From Haladaptatus sp. ZSTT2 (GTDB lineage Archaea > Halobacteriota > Halobacteria > Halobacteriales > Halococcaceae): a stretch of 64,000 nt of DNA. A program made the position numbers and the translations under genes. Each line of letters begins with the position of its first letter. The stretch's first letter is position 1. The DNA lies in assembly GCF_037081775.1 (NCBI RefSeq), contig NZ_JBAMHQ010000001.1, forward strand, positions 1,674,001-1,738,000. The letters run 5' to 3'. The notes below the pieces were generated by a model. It did not search any database. It saw only the letters and a list, made by a program, of their open reading frames with translations, and was not told where the DNA came from. Shown here one piece after another: positions 20,530 through 30,000 of the stretch.

Positions 20530-21523
20530 TCTCGCCGCGCTCGTCGCAAAGCCCGACGCGGAAGCCGCCATCGACTCGCTCAAAGCTGAGGGCGTCTACG
20601 ACGCCTCGCGCAGAGTCGTCTCCCACGACGACGAAACCGTCGAACTTCCGATTCTCACCGCGCCGAGCGAAACCGCCGTGTTCGACGTGATTCGTCAAGA
20701 ACGTCCTGAGCGGCGCACCCGCACGCTCGAAGACGTTCTTGCCACACAAGGCTGGACGGACGCAGAACTCGAACTGGCTCCCACTTCGTGGGCGGTCATC
20801 GGGTCGGTCGTGCTCGTCCAACTTCCAGACGAAACGCCGCGCCCCGAAGAGGTGGGCGAGGCGCTCCTCACCCTCCACGGCGAGGCGGACACTGTCCTCG
20901 CGCGCGAAGGCATCTCTGGTGAACTCCGGGAACCTTCTGGAACCGTCCTCGCGGGCACCGGCGACACCGAAACCGTCCACACCGAACACGGCACGAAATA
21001 CGCCCTCGACCTCGCACAGGTCATGTTCTCGCCGGGCAATCAGGCAGAACGCGCTCGGATGGGCGAGGTAGTCGAAAAAGACGAGCGCGTCTTCGACATG
21101 TTCGCGGGAATCGGCTACTTCACCCTCCCGATGGCCCGCGCCGGTGCGTCCGTCACGGCCACCGAACGCAACCCCAACTCGTTCAAATTCCTCGCAGAAA
21201 ACGCCATGCTCAACGGCGTGACCGACCGCGTGGACGCCATCCTCGCAGATTGCCGCGACGTTGACGTGTCCGCAGAGCGCGTCGTGATGGGCTACTACGA
21301 CGCCCACGAGTATCTGGACTCGGCGTTCGCCGCGCTCGAACCTGGGGGGACGCTCCACATGCACGCGACGACGCCCGAGAAACTGCTCTGGGAGCGACCG
21401 CTCGACCGGCTCACGGCGGCCGCAGCGGAGGCTGGCCGCTCGGTCGAAGTCCTCGACACGCGCAAAGTAAAGAGTCACAGCGAGGGCGTCTGGCACGTCG
21501 TCGTGGACGCGCGAATCGACTGA
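20522..21523 (+). CDS. taw2: Wyosine pathway transferase Taw2 (Trm5/Tyw2 family)
   Basis: A 333-aa SAM-binding protein. The Rossmann motif is DMFAGIGYFTLPMA (near 194-207), followed by ATERNPNSFKFL. Where Trm5 methylases have an N-(L/P)-P-P-type motif, this protein has VVMGYYDAHEYLDSA, the Gly-Tyr form typical of Taw2. The C-terminus EGVWHVVVDARI also matches Taw2. Taw2 transfers the 3-amino-3-carboxypropyl group of SAM to 4-demethylwyosine at position 37 of tRNA-Phe. A methylase function of the Trm5 type is the alternative. The gene ends base-to-base against the convergent helicase gene. Confidence 0.82.
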   Translation: MRNLAALVAKPDAEAAIDSLKAEGVYDASRRVVSHDDETVELPILTAPSETAVFDVIRQERPERRTRTLEDVLATQGWTDAELELAPTSWAVIGSVVLVQLPDETPRPEEVGEALLTLHGEADTVLAREGISGELREPSGTVLAGTGDTETVHTEHGTKYALDLAQVMFSPGNQAERARMGEVVEKDERVFDMFAGIGYFTLPMARAGASVTATERNPNSFKFLAENAMLNGVTDRVDAILADCRDVDVSAERVVMGYYDAHEYLDSAFAALEPGGTLHMHATTPEKLLWERPLDRLTAAAAEAGRSVEVLDTRKVKSHSEGVWHVVVDARID

Positions 21524-23347
21524 CTACTCGCTCCAGATATCGGAGAGGGGGTGGTCTTCGAACGATTTGTTTTTCGAGTCACCCTTTCGCCGCGAGCGGG
21601 AGCCACCGGCAGCCGAGGATGTGGACGACCCCGATGACGACCCGGACGACTGCGTCGAGGTGCGCGTCGGTGGCCGTTTTGCCTGCCGCGAGGGGCTGCC
21701 GAACTTCTCGCCCGCGGCGGCTTTCCCGTCGAACTCGGGCAGGTCGGGCACGCTCATCGCATCCACCTGCTCTTTGAACCACGGCGGCATGTCCGGTTCG
21801 GCGCGCTCGAACAGGTCGAGTAAACTCGAATCCGCGAGGTACGTCGCGCCGTAGTCGTCCGGTGCTCTGACCACCCGGCCACAGCCCTGAATCACGGTTC
21901 GGAGGGCGGCGCGGTGGTACCACGCCCACTGGCCCTCTTCGAGGCGACGGGCCACCCGTGAGTCTGCGGTGTTCAGATACGGCGCTTTACAGAGCACCTG
22001 CCAGCGCGCGAGGTCACCTTTCAGGTCGAGCGCCTCCTCCATCTTGACCGAGAGGAACACGTCGGGGTCGTCCGTTGCCTTCCAGATTTCCAAGTCCTCG
22101 TTACGGTTCTCACGGCTGTGTGCCTGCACGCGCCCGCCGACGCCGAACTCCCCAAGCATTCGCTTCAATTCGGCTTGAATCGCGTACGAGTGGGCGTGGA
22201 CGATACCCTTCTCGTCGGGGTGTTTTTGCATCAACTGGACGATGAGGCGGGCGATTTTCGGGAGCGTTTGCTCCCGGTGTTCGTAGGTCATCTTCCCCTG
22301 GGTCACGTCGTAGAGCCGCCGGTTTTCGAGCGGGAACGTGTGGGGTACGTCCACGAGCGCGACTTTGTTCGGATCGAGGCCGACCTGCCGACAGAACGCC
22401 TCGCGGTTGAGAATCGTCGCAGAGAGGAGTGCAAACTTGGTGCCTCTGTCCCAGACGGTGTGGCGCAGATACCGCTCCGGATTCATCGGTTTCACGGTGA
22501 CGCCACCACCCTCGCCGTCCGGTTGGTCTACGACCCACGTCGTTGGACTCTCGGGGTTCCGGTAGTCTTCGACGAACCATTTGAGGTCAGAGATGAGTTT
22601 TTGCAGCCGGTCGCGCTCTGCGACTTCGGCGGGCGAGAGTTCGATTTTGCGGATGAGTTCGTCCTTCCGGCGGGTGCAGATGTCTTTGACGCCGTCTGCG
22701 AACTGGACGGCGCGGTCGAGGCCGTCTATCTCGGGGACCTTCAGGTGCTCCCAGACCGGGACCGTTCGCGGCTGGAGGTCAATGGTCGCGTACATCTCCG
22801 CCCACTCCGCGAGGCCGTGGGCTTCGTCTATCACGACCACGTCGCGCTGGCCGAACGCTTCGGTGCCCGCCGTTTGCATGAAGTAAGCGAGCGTCATCGC
22901 CGCAATCGAGCGGTTCGCCGCGATAGCGCGGTCAGAAAAGTACGGACACCGGTGTTTGACGTTGCAGTCAAACCCCTTCTCGCGGGCGCAGGGCGCTTGA
23001 TTGACGGGCGTGGTCGATTCGCCCGGCAGGATGCACTTGTAGTTACCCTTGCCCCTGATAATCTGTAAATCTTCGAGCAGCGCGTCGCCTGCCACGTCGT
23101 CTAGCTGCGACACCTGCGGGGTGGTGTAGTACGCCCCAATGGGTCTAGTCGGGTCGCCCTCTCCGGGTTTACGTGCGCATCCGGCGATGGCACGGGCGAG
23201 TAGCGACTTCCCACTGCCCGTGGGTGCGCGCACGAGCACCACGTCGTTGCCCGCTTCGTAGGCCTGCTTGATGTCGAGGAGCGCCTGCTTCTGGGCACCG
23301 CGAAAGGACGGTGCGGGAAACTCGTCTAAAATGCGCTCCGGGTTCAC
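21524..23347 (-). CDS. XPD/DinG-like ATP-dependent DNA helicase
   Basis: A 607-aa superfamily 2 helicase. Walker A APTGSGKS is at 41-48 and DEAH at 174-177. Four cysteines between them (C104, C120, C128, C134) match the spacing of the 4Fe-4S cluster of XPD, FancJ and DinG. The C-terminal half carries the RecA2 motifs ending in QGCGRVVRAPDDYG. The last 70 residues are Ser/Arg/Lys-rich and low in complexity (SSGSSSGSS region), probably a disordered tail. It acts in DNA repair or R-loop/structure removal; the exact role is unknown. Confidence 0.93.
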   Translation of the reverse strand: MNPERILDEFPAPSFRGAQKQALLDIKQAYEAGNDVVLVRAPTGSGKSLLARAIAGCARKPGEGDPTRPIGAYYTTPQVSQLDDVAGDALLEDLQIIRGKGNYKCILPGESTTPVNQAPCAREKGFDCNVKHRCPYFSDRAIAANRSIAAMTLAYFMQTAGTEAFGQRDVVVIDEAHGLAEWAEMYATIDLQPRTVPVWEHLKVPEIDGLDRAVQFADGVKDICTRRKDELIRKIELSPAEVAERDRLQKLISDLKWFVEDYRNPESPTTWVVDQPDGEGGGVTVKPMNPERYLRHTVWDRGTKFALLSATILNREAFCRQVGLDPNKVALVDVPHTFPLENRRLYDVTQGKMTYEHREQTLPKIARLIVQLMQKHPDEKGIVHAHSYAIQAELKRMLGEFGVGGRVQAHSRENRNEDLEIWKATDDPDVFLSVKMEEALDLKGDLARWQVLCKAPYLNTADSRVARRLEEGQWAWYHRAALRTVIQGCGRVVRAPDDYGATYLADSSLLDLFERAEPDMPPWFKEQVDAMSVPDLPEFDGKAAAGEKFGSPSRQAKRPPTRTSTQSSGSSSGSSTSSAAGGSRSRRKGDSKNKSFEDHPLSDIWSE

Positions 23348-23390
23348 GGTAGAACGCTCTGCCCGCGCGGGGAAAATACCACCGAACCCA

Positions 23391-23588
23391 CTAGAGCGCC
23401 TCTACGTCCTCTGGGGTGGCAGCCGCCGGGAGCTGCTCGATACACTCAAAACAGAGGAAATACTCGCGGCCGTCTTCGTATTCGAGCGTCATCCCGTCTG
23501 ACGGCCCGTAATCGAACGACCAGAGGTCGCCAATGCCGCCAGCTATCTTGACTTTGCGCCCGCACGCCTCACACGACCGTCGTGCCAT
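23391..23588 (-). CDS. Small zinc-ribbon protein
   Basis: A 65-aa protein with two knuckles, CEAC (6-9) and CFEC (near 48-51), set to bind one zinc. I used the ATG at 23588, which begins MARRSCEACG; the longer frame upstream is not protein-like. The acidic C-terminus (ATPEDVEAL) is typical of halophile proteins. Small two-CxxC proteins are numerous in haloarchaea and some affect growth or biofilm traits in Haloferax, but I cannot assign this one a role. Confidence 0.75.
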   Translation of the reverse strand: MARRSCEACGRKVKIAGGIGDLWSFDYGPSDGMTLEYEDGREYFLCFECIEQLPAAATPEDVEAL

Positions 23589-23794
23589 ACCCCATTGACT
23601 CGCTCCATGGGTAAAGCAATATCCCGACTGCGGTCCACTCTCGCCCCCTCGGCTCAATTTTTCGAGAAAACCGACACGTTGCGGCCAAAACCGACTCCCG
23701 GCACGATAACTCAAACCAGTATTTGATGTTAGGCAATCGCTATTTGACTCTCTCACCTTACTACATCCTGAGCAGTTCGCTCAGAGAGACTATC

Positions 23795-25735
23795 ATGGTT
23801 CGCCTAACGCCGTTTCGCATCGTAACGCTCTCGCTCGTGATACTCGTCACGACGGGGGTGCTCGTCGGTGCGATGTTACCCGCACTTGACCGTCCGGGGG
23901 ACACCCCGAATCCAGACCCGACGCCTGCCGCGCTCGAACGCTTCGAGTCGCAAGCCGCCTTCCAGCAGTATCTCGAAGCCGGACGCGCCCGGAGCAGTAG
24001 CTACGGCGGCTTTGGCGGCGACGTGGCCGTCGAAGAAGCCAGCGCAGACGGTGCAGAGGGCGCGCCGTCGTCCACCACGAGTCAAGGCGGCGACGCCGGC
24101 GTTTCACAGCCTGACCGCTTCTCTGGCACGAACGTCCAAATCGTCGGCATTGACGAACCAGACATCGTGAAAACCGACGGGACGCACCTGTTCGTGAGCC
24201 AAGGCCAGTACTACTACTATTACGAACGCGCAGACGACGGCTCGTACAAGGAACCGGAGACGAACGTCGTGAGCGCACTCCCGCCAGAACAAGCGGACTT
24301 GGTCTCGAAAATTGACGCCTCCGGCGAACTCCTGCTCGCGAACGACACACTGCTCGTCCTCGGTGGCGACCGCATCACTGCCTACGACGTATCCGACCCC
24401 GAAAACCCACGCCAGTCGTGGGAGAAACAGGTGAACGGCTACGTCCACACCGCCCGCTTGATGAACGGCACGGTGTACCTCGTCGTCCAGCAGAACATCA
24501 ACTACGGCGAACCCTGCCCGATTGAACCCCTCGCTGGCGTGTCCGTCCGGTGTACGGATATCCTCCACCCGTCTGAGCCAGTTCCGACCTCACTCACCTA
24601 CACCGCGATGGCCGTCGACCCAGAGTCCGGTGACGTGACCGACCAACTCGCCTTTGTCGGCGGCTACGCCTCCGTCGTCACAATGTCCGAGACCGGCATC
24701 TACCTCACCTACTCCGAGTACCCAAGTCAAGGCGACATCATGCTCGACTTCCTGCTCACGGACGCCCGCGACCTGCTCGACCAGCAGACGGTCGACCGCT
24801 TAGAGCGCCTCGAAGGCTACGACCTTTCAGATCAAGCACGCACGGTCGAGGTGCAGGCCATTCTCCAGCAGTGGTACGCCTCGCTCTCCCAGCAGGAACG
24901 CGAACGGCTCGCCAAACAGCTCGAACAGCGCGCTCAGAACTACGTCGAGAAACACCAACGCGAGTTCATCACCACGAGCATCGTGAAAGTCGCCGTCGAA
25001 GACGGCTTTGAGGTAACCGCGACGGGTGCGGTTCCCGGCACGCCGCTCAACCAGTTCTCGATGGACGAACACGAGGGCAACCTCCGCATCGCCACGACCA
25101 TCTCCGCGCCATGGTTCCTCGGCGCGCAAGCCCAGTCGGTGAATGACGTGTACGTCTTAGACGAGTCGCTCTCGACGATTGGCTCGGTCAAAGACATGGG
25201 CGAAAACGAGCGCATCTTCGGCGTCCGCTTCGACGGTGACCGCGGCTACGTCGTCACCTTCCGCCAAATCGACCCGTTCCACGTCTTAGACCTCTCTGAC
25301 CCGACCAACCCGACCCTCGAAGGCGAACTGAAGCTGCCCGGCTTCTCGTCGTACCTCCACCCAGTCGGTGACGACCGCGTCCTCGGCATTGGCCAAGATA
25401 ACGGCTCGGTGAAGGCCGTCATGTTCGACGTCTCTGACCCAACGAACCCAACCATCGAAGACGACCTGAAGCTCGATGACCGCTGGTCTGCCATCCAGCA
25501 GAGCCACCACGCGTTCCTCCTCGACGCGAAACACGGCGTGTTCTTCCTCCCCGGCGTGGAGCAGGGCCACATCGTCGCCTACGAAGACGGCCTCTCCATC
25601 GAGAAGTCGGTGAACATCGACAACCCACAGCGCGCCGTCTACATCAACGACCACCTCTACATCATCGGCTCGACGGAGATTGTGGTACTCGATGAGACGA
25701 CGTGGGACGAAGTCAACCGCATCTCGCTGCGCTGA
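23795..25735 (+). CDS. Membrane-anchored beta-propeller protein
   Basis: A 646-aa surface protein with one N-terminal hydrophobic segment (residues about 8-28), then an Asp/Gly/Ser-rich linker to about 110. The extracellular domain matches the Beta_propel family (PF09826): it begins GTNVQIVGIDEPDIVKTDG and contains repeated DVSDPxNP motifs (ITAYDVSDPENP, LDLSDPTNP, FDVSDPTNP) that mark propeller blades. There is no Tat double-arginine motif or lipobox Cys, so a Sec signal anchor is likely. I used the ATG at 23795. A 6-bp hairpin (CTGAGC/GCTCAG) lies in its leader region. The ligand is unknown. Confidence 0.88.
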   Translation: MVRLTPFRIVTLSLVILVTTGVLVGAMLPALDRPGDTPNPDPTPAALERFESQAAFQQYLEAGRARSSSYGGFGGDVAVEEASADGAEGAPSSTTSQGGDAGVSQPDRFSGTNVQIVGIDEPDIVKTDGTHLFVSQGQYYYYYERADDGSYKEPETNVVSALPPEQADLVSKIDASGELLLANDTLLVLGGDRITAYDVSDPENPRQSWEKQVNGYVHTARLMNGTVYLVVQQNINYGEPCPIEPLAGVSVRCTDILHPSEPVPTSLTYTAMAVDPESGDVTDQLAFVGGYASVVTMSETGIYLTYSEYPSQGDIMLDFLLTDARDLLDQQTVDRLERLEGYDLSDQARTVEVQAILQQWYASLSQQERERLAKQLEQRAQNYVEKHQREFITTSIVKVAVEDGFEVTATGAVPGTPLNQFSMDEHEGNLRIATTISAPWFLGAQAQSVNDVYVLDESLSTIGSVKDMGENERIFGVRFDGDRGYVVTFRQIDPFHVLDLSDPTNPTLEGELKLPGFSSYLHPVGDDRVLGIGQDNGSVKAVMFDVSDPTNPTIEDDLKLDDRWSAIQQSHHAFLLDAKHGVFFLPGVEQGHIVAYEDGLSIEKSVNIDNPQRAVYINDHLYIIGSTEIVVLDETTWDEVNRISLR

Positions 25736-25774
25736 CGGCGTTTCTTTTTACCCCGTGGTATCGTGGGTCACGCT

Positions 25775-26647
25775 ATGCGCGTGAACTGCGAGGGCTGCGC
25801 TGGCTGCTGTATCGACTGGCGCGCGCTCTCTCCGACGACGCTCGACCACGAGCGACGCGGCCCGCGCCAACCGCTCGATGACGTGTACAATCTCGTTCCG
25901 CTCCGCCGCGAAGAGGTGCGGCGCTTTCTCGACGCGGGCTACGGTGACGCGCTCGTCCCCCGGCTCTTTCAGGACGACAACGTCGCCGACTCCCGGGTCA
26001 CGGTCGACGGCATCACGCTTGCCGCAATAGAGGGTGGCCCGGCGTTTTTCGTCGGGCTTCGCAAACCGCCGAAGCCGGTCGCTCCCTTCGACACCGACCC
26101 GACGTGGCTCCCGACGTGTGCGTTTCTCGACCCCGAAACGCTCCAGTGTCGCATCCACGCGAGCGACCTCTACCCCGAGGAGTGCGCGGTGTATCCTGGC
26201 TACAACCTCTCGCTCGACTACGAAACCGAGTGTGAGCGCGTCGAAGAACTGTTTGGCGGCGAGCGCCTGCTCGACCGGACGCCGACCGACGCCCGCCCCC
26301 TGTTCGGCCGTCACGCCATCGGTGAGAAGGTGTTCGTCCACCCCGACCCCGACCGACTGTCGGGAATTGTCTCCCGGCTCGCCGCCCGCGAGGCGACCGA
26401 CGAAGATCGCGCCGAATTTATTGCCGTCGCCGCCGCTTCGAGCCCCGGCACGACGGCGATAAACGAGGCGAAGTACGCCTCCGCCCGCGAGCAGGTGGTG
26501 GGCGCCGATTCGTGGGTCGGGCAGGCAATCGCTGAGTGGACAGCCCGGGCTGGTGAACTCGGGACGCCTGCGCCTCCCGGTCTCGCGGGTGCCATCGAAC
26601 TCGCACGAGGCGCACCCGAAACCGCCGGGTGGGACACAGACAATTAA
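25775..26647 (+). CDS. YkgJ-family cysteine-cluster protein
   Basis: A 290-aa cytoplasmic protein. The N-terminus has C5, C8, C11 and C12 in CEGCAGCC, the mark of the YkgJ zinc/iron-chelating family (PF03692). Additional Cys (PTCAFLDP, LQCRIH, ECAVYPG) lie near 113-145 and may complete an Fe-S or Zn site. The ATG at 25775 is preferred over a GTG four codons upstream. The C-terminal half is longer than in most YkgJ proteins and unassigned. Substrate and reaction are unknown. Confidence 0.82.
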   Translation: MRVNCEGCAGCCIDWRALSPTTLDHERRGPRQPLDDVYNLVPLRREEVRRFLDAGYGDALVPRLFQDDNVADSRVTVDGITLAAIEGGPAFFVGLRKPPKPVAPFDTDPTWLPTCAFLDPETLQCRIHASDLYPEECAVYPGYNLSLDYETECERVEELFGGERLLDRTPTDARPLFGRHAIGEKVFVHPDPDRLSGIVSRLAAREATDEDRAEFIAVAAASSPGTTAINEAKYASAREQVVGADSWVGQAIAEWTARAGELGTPAPPGLAGAIELARGAPETAGWDTDN

Positions 26648-26672
26648 GCCGTCTGCGAGACTTCTTAGCGGT

Positions 26673-27578
26673 ATGAACATTCTGGTCACCGGCGCGACGG
26701 GATTCGTTGGCCGTCGGTTGGTTCCTGCGTTGCTCGATGCTGGCCACGACGTGCGCGTTCTCGTCCGGGATGCCGCGAGCTACGACGCCCCCACAGGCGT
26801 CTCGGTCTTCTCGGGGGACTTACTCGACCCGTGGGGCGTAGACGCTGCCGTCGAAGACGTAGACGCCGCCTACTACCTCGTCCACTCGATGGGCGCGGGC
26901 GACGACTTCCGCGAACGCGACCGCCGGGCAGCCCACAACTTCGAGCGCGCCGCGAGCCGGGCGGGCGTCTCGCGCGTCATCTATCTCGGCGGCCTTGGTG
27001 AAGACCGCGACCACCTCTCAGACCACCTCCGGTCGCGCCGCGAGGTCGAACTCGTCCTCAGAGAGGGTGCCTACGACTTGACGACGCTCCGGGCGGCCAT
27101 CATTATCGGTGACGGGAGTGCGAGTTTCGAGATGGTGCGCCAGCTCGCAGACCGCCTGCCGGTGATGGTCACCCCACGCTGGGTGAACACGAAGTGCCAG
27201 CCCATCGACGTAGACGACGTGATTGCCTACCTCGTGGGCGTCCTTTCCGTCCCCGAAACCGCGGGGGAAACCTACGAAATCGGCGGCCCGGACGTGCTCA
27301 CCTACCGCGAGGTGTTAGAACGCACCGCCGAGATTCAGGGCCACGACCTGACCATCATCCAAGTGCCGGTGCTCACGCCGACGCTCTCTGCGTACTGGCT
27401 CGATTTGGTGACGGATGTCCCTTCGAGCGTCGCCCACCCGTTGATTCACGGCATGAAAAACACGGTCGTCGTCACCGACCACCGCATCGAAGGCCTGATT
27501 TCAGTCCCCGGAATCCCGTTCGACGACGCCGTGAGAAAAGCCCTCGGCGCAGGTACCGTCGAGGTCATCGATGGGTGA
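26673..27578 (+). CDS. NAD(P)-binding epimerase-like protein (NDUFA9-like SDR)
   Basis: A 301-aa atypical short-chain dehydrogenase with N-terminal nucleotide-binding motif GATGFVG (7-13). The characteristic YYLVHSMG segment is near 68-75 and a YLGGLGED motif lies near 107-114, as in the complex I NDUFA9-like/YbjT group, which usually lacks a true YxxxK catalytic pair. It ends with an eight-base overlap into the membrane protein gene, suggesting a shared function at the membrane. The substrate is unknown. Confidence 0.85.
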   Translation: MNILVTGATGFVGRRLVPALLDAGHDVRVLVRDAASYDAPTGVSVFSGDLLDPWGVDAAVEDVDAAYYLVHSMGAGDDFRERDRRAAHNFERAASRAGVSRVIYLGGLGEDRDHLSDHLRSRREVELVLREGAYDLTTLRAAIIIGDGSASFEMVRQLADRLPVMVTPRWVNTKCQPIDVDDVIAYLVGVLSVPETAGETYEIGGPDVLTYREVLERTAEIQGHDLTIIQVPVLTPTLSAYWLDLVTDVPSSVAHPLIHGMKNTVVVTDHRIEGLISVPGIPFDDAVRKALGAGTVEVIDG

Positions 27579-28293
27579 GCAGCCGTCAACGTACGGCGAC
27601 GCATGGGTGTACGAGAGCATCGTCGGCGCGCTGCCCGGCGTCAGCCTCTCGCCGTGGCGCTCTGCGCTCGTCCAGTTCGTCCTCTTCGAGGGTGGCTTGC
27701 TCGTCGTCGCGGCGCTCTCTGGGCGCTGGAACGCCGTCCCGGCGGGGACGACTGCCATCGTGGTTGCGGCGGTCGGCAGTCTTGCCATGAGCCGGATTGC
27801 GAACCGGATTCGCACCGCAGACGCCCCGCGAACCTACCGGCGACTGCTCTTTGGCCCGAACGTCGAAGTCGTCCTCGCGGTGCTCGCCTTCGTCGCCTTG
27901 GTCACCTACCTGTTCACCTTCGACACGGGCACAGAGCCGTTGGTGACTCAACTGCTGGGCGAGTCGCCGCCCATGCTCGGGGTGTACCTGCTGTTGCTCG
28001 TCTGCTGGGACCTCTGCTATCGCATCGGCACGGGCTGGTGGGCGAGCGTCACCGCACTCTGGCGGTCGTGGACGTACGAGTTCCCCCCAGACCAGGCGCG
28101 TGCGCTGTCTCGCGCCGACGGAGAGACGCTCGCGTTCGGGCTGTTACAACTCGCGCTCGTCCCGTTTGTGGCTGGCCAACCAGTGCTCGCCGCGGCGCTC
28201 CTTGGCCACGTCGTGGCGATGGTGGTCGTCACTGGACTCTCGCTTTTGTTACTGCGGAAAAACAGAAGCGTTACTGTTGTTTCATCTTCTTGA
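27571..28293 (+). CDS. Conserved haloarchaeal membrane protein, unknown function
   Basis: A 240-aa protein with about six hydrophobic helices (near 28-50, 55-75, 96-115, 128-148, 185-205, 210-232) and a long cytoplasmic loop rich in Arg and Trp. I do not recognise a family. The start overlaps the epimerase-like gene by eight bases, and the 3' end overlaps the convergent DUF5786 gene by 23 bases. No catalytic motif is visible. Confidence 0.75.
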   Translation: MGEQPSTYGDAWVYESIVGALPGVSLSPWRSALVQFVLFEGGLLVVAALSGRWNAVPAGTTAIVVAAVGSLAMSRIANRIRTADAPRTYRRLLFGPNVEVVLAVLAFVALVTYLFTFDTGTEPLVTQLLGESPPMLGVYLLLLVCWDLCYRIGTGWWASVTALWRSWTYEFPPDQARALSRADGETLAFGLLQLALVPFVAGQPVLAAALLGHVVAMVVVTGLSLLLLRKNRSVTVVSSS

Positions 28294-28447
28294 ACTGTTC
28301 GAGCAACGCCGCAGCGGAGTCGCCGGAGTCGTATTCGACTTTACCCTCGTACCGAAGGCGTGTGTCGTCTGGGTTGTCTGCGTTGACACGGCTAGTTTTC
28401 TCTTCGCGGCGCATGTGTTCCTGTTCGTCATAGGCACCCATTGACAT
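28271..28447 (-). CDS. DUF5786 family small protein
   Basis: A 58-aa very acidic protein that resembles haloarchaeal DUF5786: N-terminal MSMGAYDEQEHMRREEK and C-terminal VEYDSGDSAAALLEQFKKMK. The ATG at 28447 is chosen; an ATG two codons downstream is an alternative, and the frame further upstream is not conserved in style. Function unknown. Its last 23 bases lie inside the convergent membrane-protein gene. Confidence 0.7.
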   Translation of the reverse strand: MSMGAYDEQEHMRREEKTSRVNADNPDDTRLRYEGKVEYDSGDSAAALLEQFKKMKQQ

Positions 28448-28579
28448 GCGAAATACACTCATACTTGCAGGTTTTTCACTATCAATGTATCGGTACTTGT
28501 CTTTTTGCTGAAACACGCCAATTCGATGACCAGTCAGTTGTTCGTAACCCGTATGCACCTCCGCCCCGTCTGACCACCT

Positions 28580-29581
28580 GTGGCAGGTCCGCTTCGCTTC
28601 CGGCGTTCACCCCAGCAGTGGTCCGAAAAGCGGGTGCGCCGGGCACTGCTTTCGGAACTCGACGACACCATCGGCGCGACCATGTCTGGGCCGTGGTTCA
28701 AACCACCCGGCGGCTACGACGCGCGCCGGTTCACGATGGACAACGGCGACTTCGCGCTCTTTTGTTGGAACGACAGCGAGGCCTACTGGCTTGGGAACAC
28801 ACAAACCCCGAGTACGCTCTGGCGGACGGACAAGTACTCCTTTGACGAAGTACCCTACCCCGTCGCGCGGTGGGCACAGCGCGAACTCTTGGCCGACCTC
28901 AAAGACACGGACCCGTGGCTCGCAAGCTACGACCACGTCGCGTGGTTCTTCCTCCCCGTGTTCTTCTCGAAAGACGGCCGCGAGACTACCCGTCGGTACT
29001 TTTACGACCACGCTTCTGGGTTCCCGGACGCAGACCGCGACGAGGCCATCCAGTTCTACGAAGACCTCTTGGACACCGGCTTGCTCGACGAGTACCGCTA
29101 TACGATGGCGTCGAAACTCGGGACGAGCGCCCGCCTCGACCAGACGCGCATGGACGCGACGATGGGCGAGTTCAACGCCGCCCGCCTCCTTATCGACGCG
29201 GGCTACGAGTTGGTGCCAGAAATCGACGTTCACACCGGACACACCCTCGACTTTCGCGCCCTCAAAGGCACCGAGGATGTCATCGTTGAGGTCACCCGCC
29301 CGCGTCCGCCGACCAAACGCGTGGCGAACACGCCAACCGCGGCGGTCAGGGACACCGCGGCGACGAAGACGAACGGCCAACTCAGCGAACACCACGACGC
29401 CGTCCTGTTCGTTGACTGCACCTCGTTTCGTGACGACGAGTGGAACGCCGTCGCTGGCGAGCAACCGAACGTCCACCACGAACCAGCCGTCGTGTTTAGA
29501 GCACGACCCGACGGCTCGTTCAGTGGCTACAAAAAAGGGGCTGTGCCGCTCTCACTCGACGGCGTAATCGACTGGGCCTAG
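28580..29581 (+). CDS. DUF5784 family protein with a nuclease-like signature
   Basis: A 333-aa cytoplasmic protein resembling haloarchaeal DUF5784, with a GTG start giving MAGPLRFRRSP. Residues about 190-240 contain GEFNAARLLIDAGYELV, then LDFRA, then VIVEVTRP. This spacing of E (helix), D and E-x-T follows the PD-(D/E)xK nuclease pattern, with Thr where the Lys is usual. That reading is my inference; no activity is known. The 3' end overlaps the convergent DUF5789 gene by four bases. Confidence 0.7.
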   Translation: MAGPLRFRRSPQQWSEKRVRRALLSELDDTIGATMSGPWFKPPGGYDARRFTMDNGDFALFCWNDSEAYWLGNTQTPSTLWRTDKYSFDEVPYPVARWAQRELLADLKDTDPWLASYDHVAWFFLPVFFSKDGRETTRRYFYDHASGFPDADRDEAIQFYEDLLDTGLLDEYRYTMASKLGTSARLDQTRMDATMGEFNAARLLIDAGYELVPEIDVHTGHTLDFRALKGTEDVIVEVTRPRPPTKRVANTPTAAVRDTAATKTNGQLSEHHDAVLFVDCTSFRDDEWNAVAGEQPNVHHEPAVVFRARPDGSFSGYKKGAVPLSLDGVIDWA

Positions 29582-29868
29582 AAGGAGACGGCCTCCGGAC
29601 TGTTTTCACCGATGTCGAACGATTCACGATCAGAGTAGTAGCGCCGCCCAACGCCCTTGTGGCTCACTGCCTGGAACGCCGCGAGCTTTGCGTCCTCTGC
29701 GTCGGTGAAGGTTTCGTCGGCTTCGTACAGGCCGAACACCTCACCGAACGTCTCTGCGCCGTTTGCGAGCTGGATTTCCTCGTCGCCGTACTGCTCGACG
29801 AAGTCGCCGGAGGTTGTTGGGTAGGTCTGGGCTTCGATGAGTTCGCTTGCGCCGTTGTTGAGTCTCAT
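29578..29868 (-). CDS. DUF5789 family protein
   Basis: A 96-aa acidic protein like haloarchaeal DUF5789: MRLNNGASELIEAQTYP at the start, then the GAETFGEVFG and GVGRRYYSDRE motifs. I used the ATG at 29868 because the longer frame starts with TTG two codons earlier. Function unknown. It is divergent from the PHP gene across a 132-base AT-rich promoter region. Confidence 0.72.
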   Translation of the reverse strand: MRLNNGASELIEAQTYPTTSGDFVEQYGDEEIQLANGAETFGEVFGLYEADETFTDAEDAKLAAFQAVSHKGVGRRYYSDRESFDIGENSPEAVSF

Positions 29869-30000
29869 ACCCAATCGTGCATGAAGAATAATTATAACTG
29901 TTGTCCATGTATGACTATTGATTCTTAATGGTCTTTAAGGAAATATTACTGACATGCGTCCACCCGAAGGGGTATCCTCCCTCCCTGCGTGGGGTTTTCT

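Noticed and set aside
20486-21496. Long minus-strand frame opposite taw2
   Set aside because: It is the shadow of taw2: rich in Arg/Val/Glu, with no family motif, while taw2 on the plus strand is clearly conserved.
22118-23068. Plus-strand frame of 316 aa opposite the XPD-like helicase
   Set aside because: The helicase frame has all catalytic and Fe-S motifs; the opposite frame has none.
24104-24568. Minus-strand frame opposite the beta-propeller gene
   Set aside because: It lacks motifs, and the propeller motifs on the plus strand span it.
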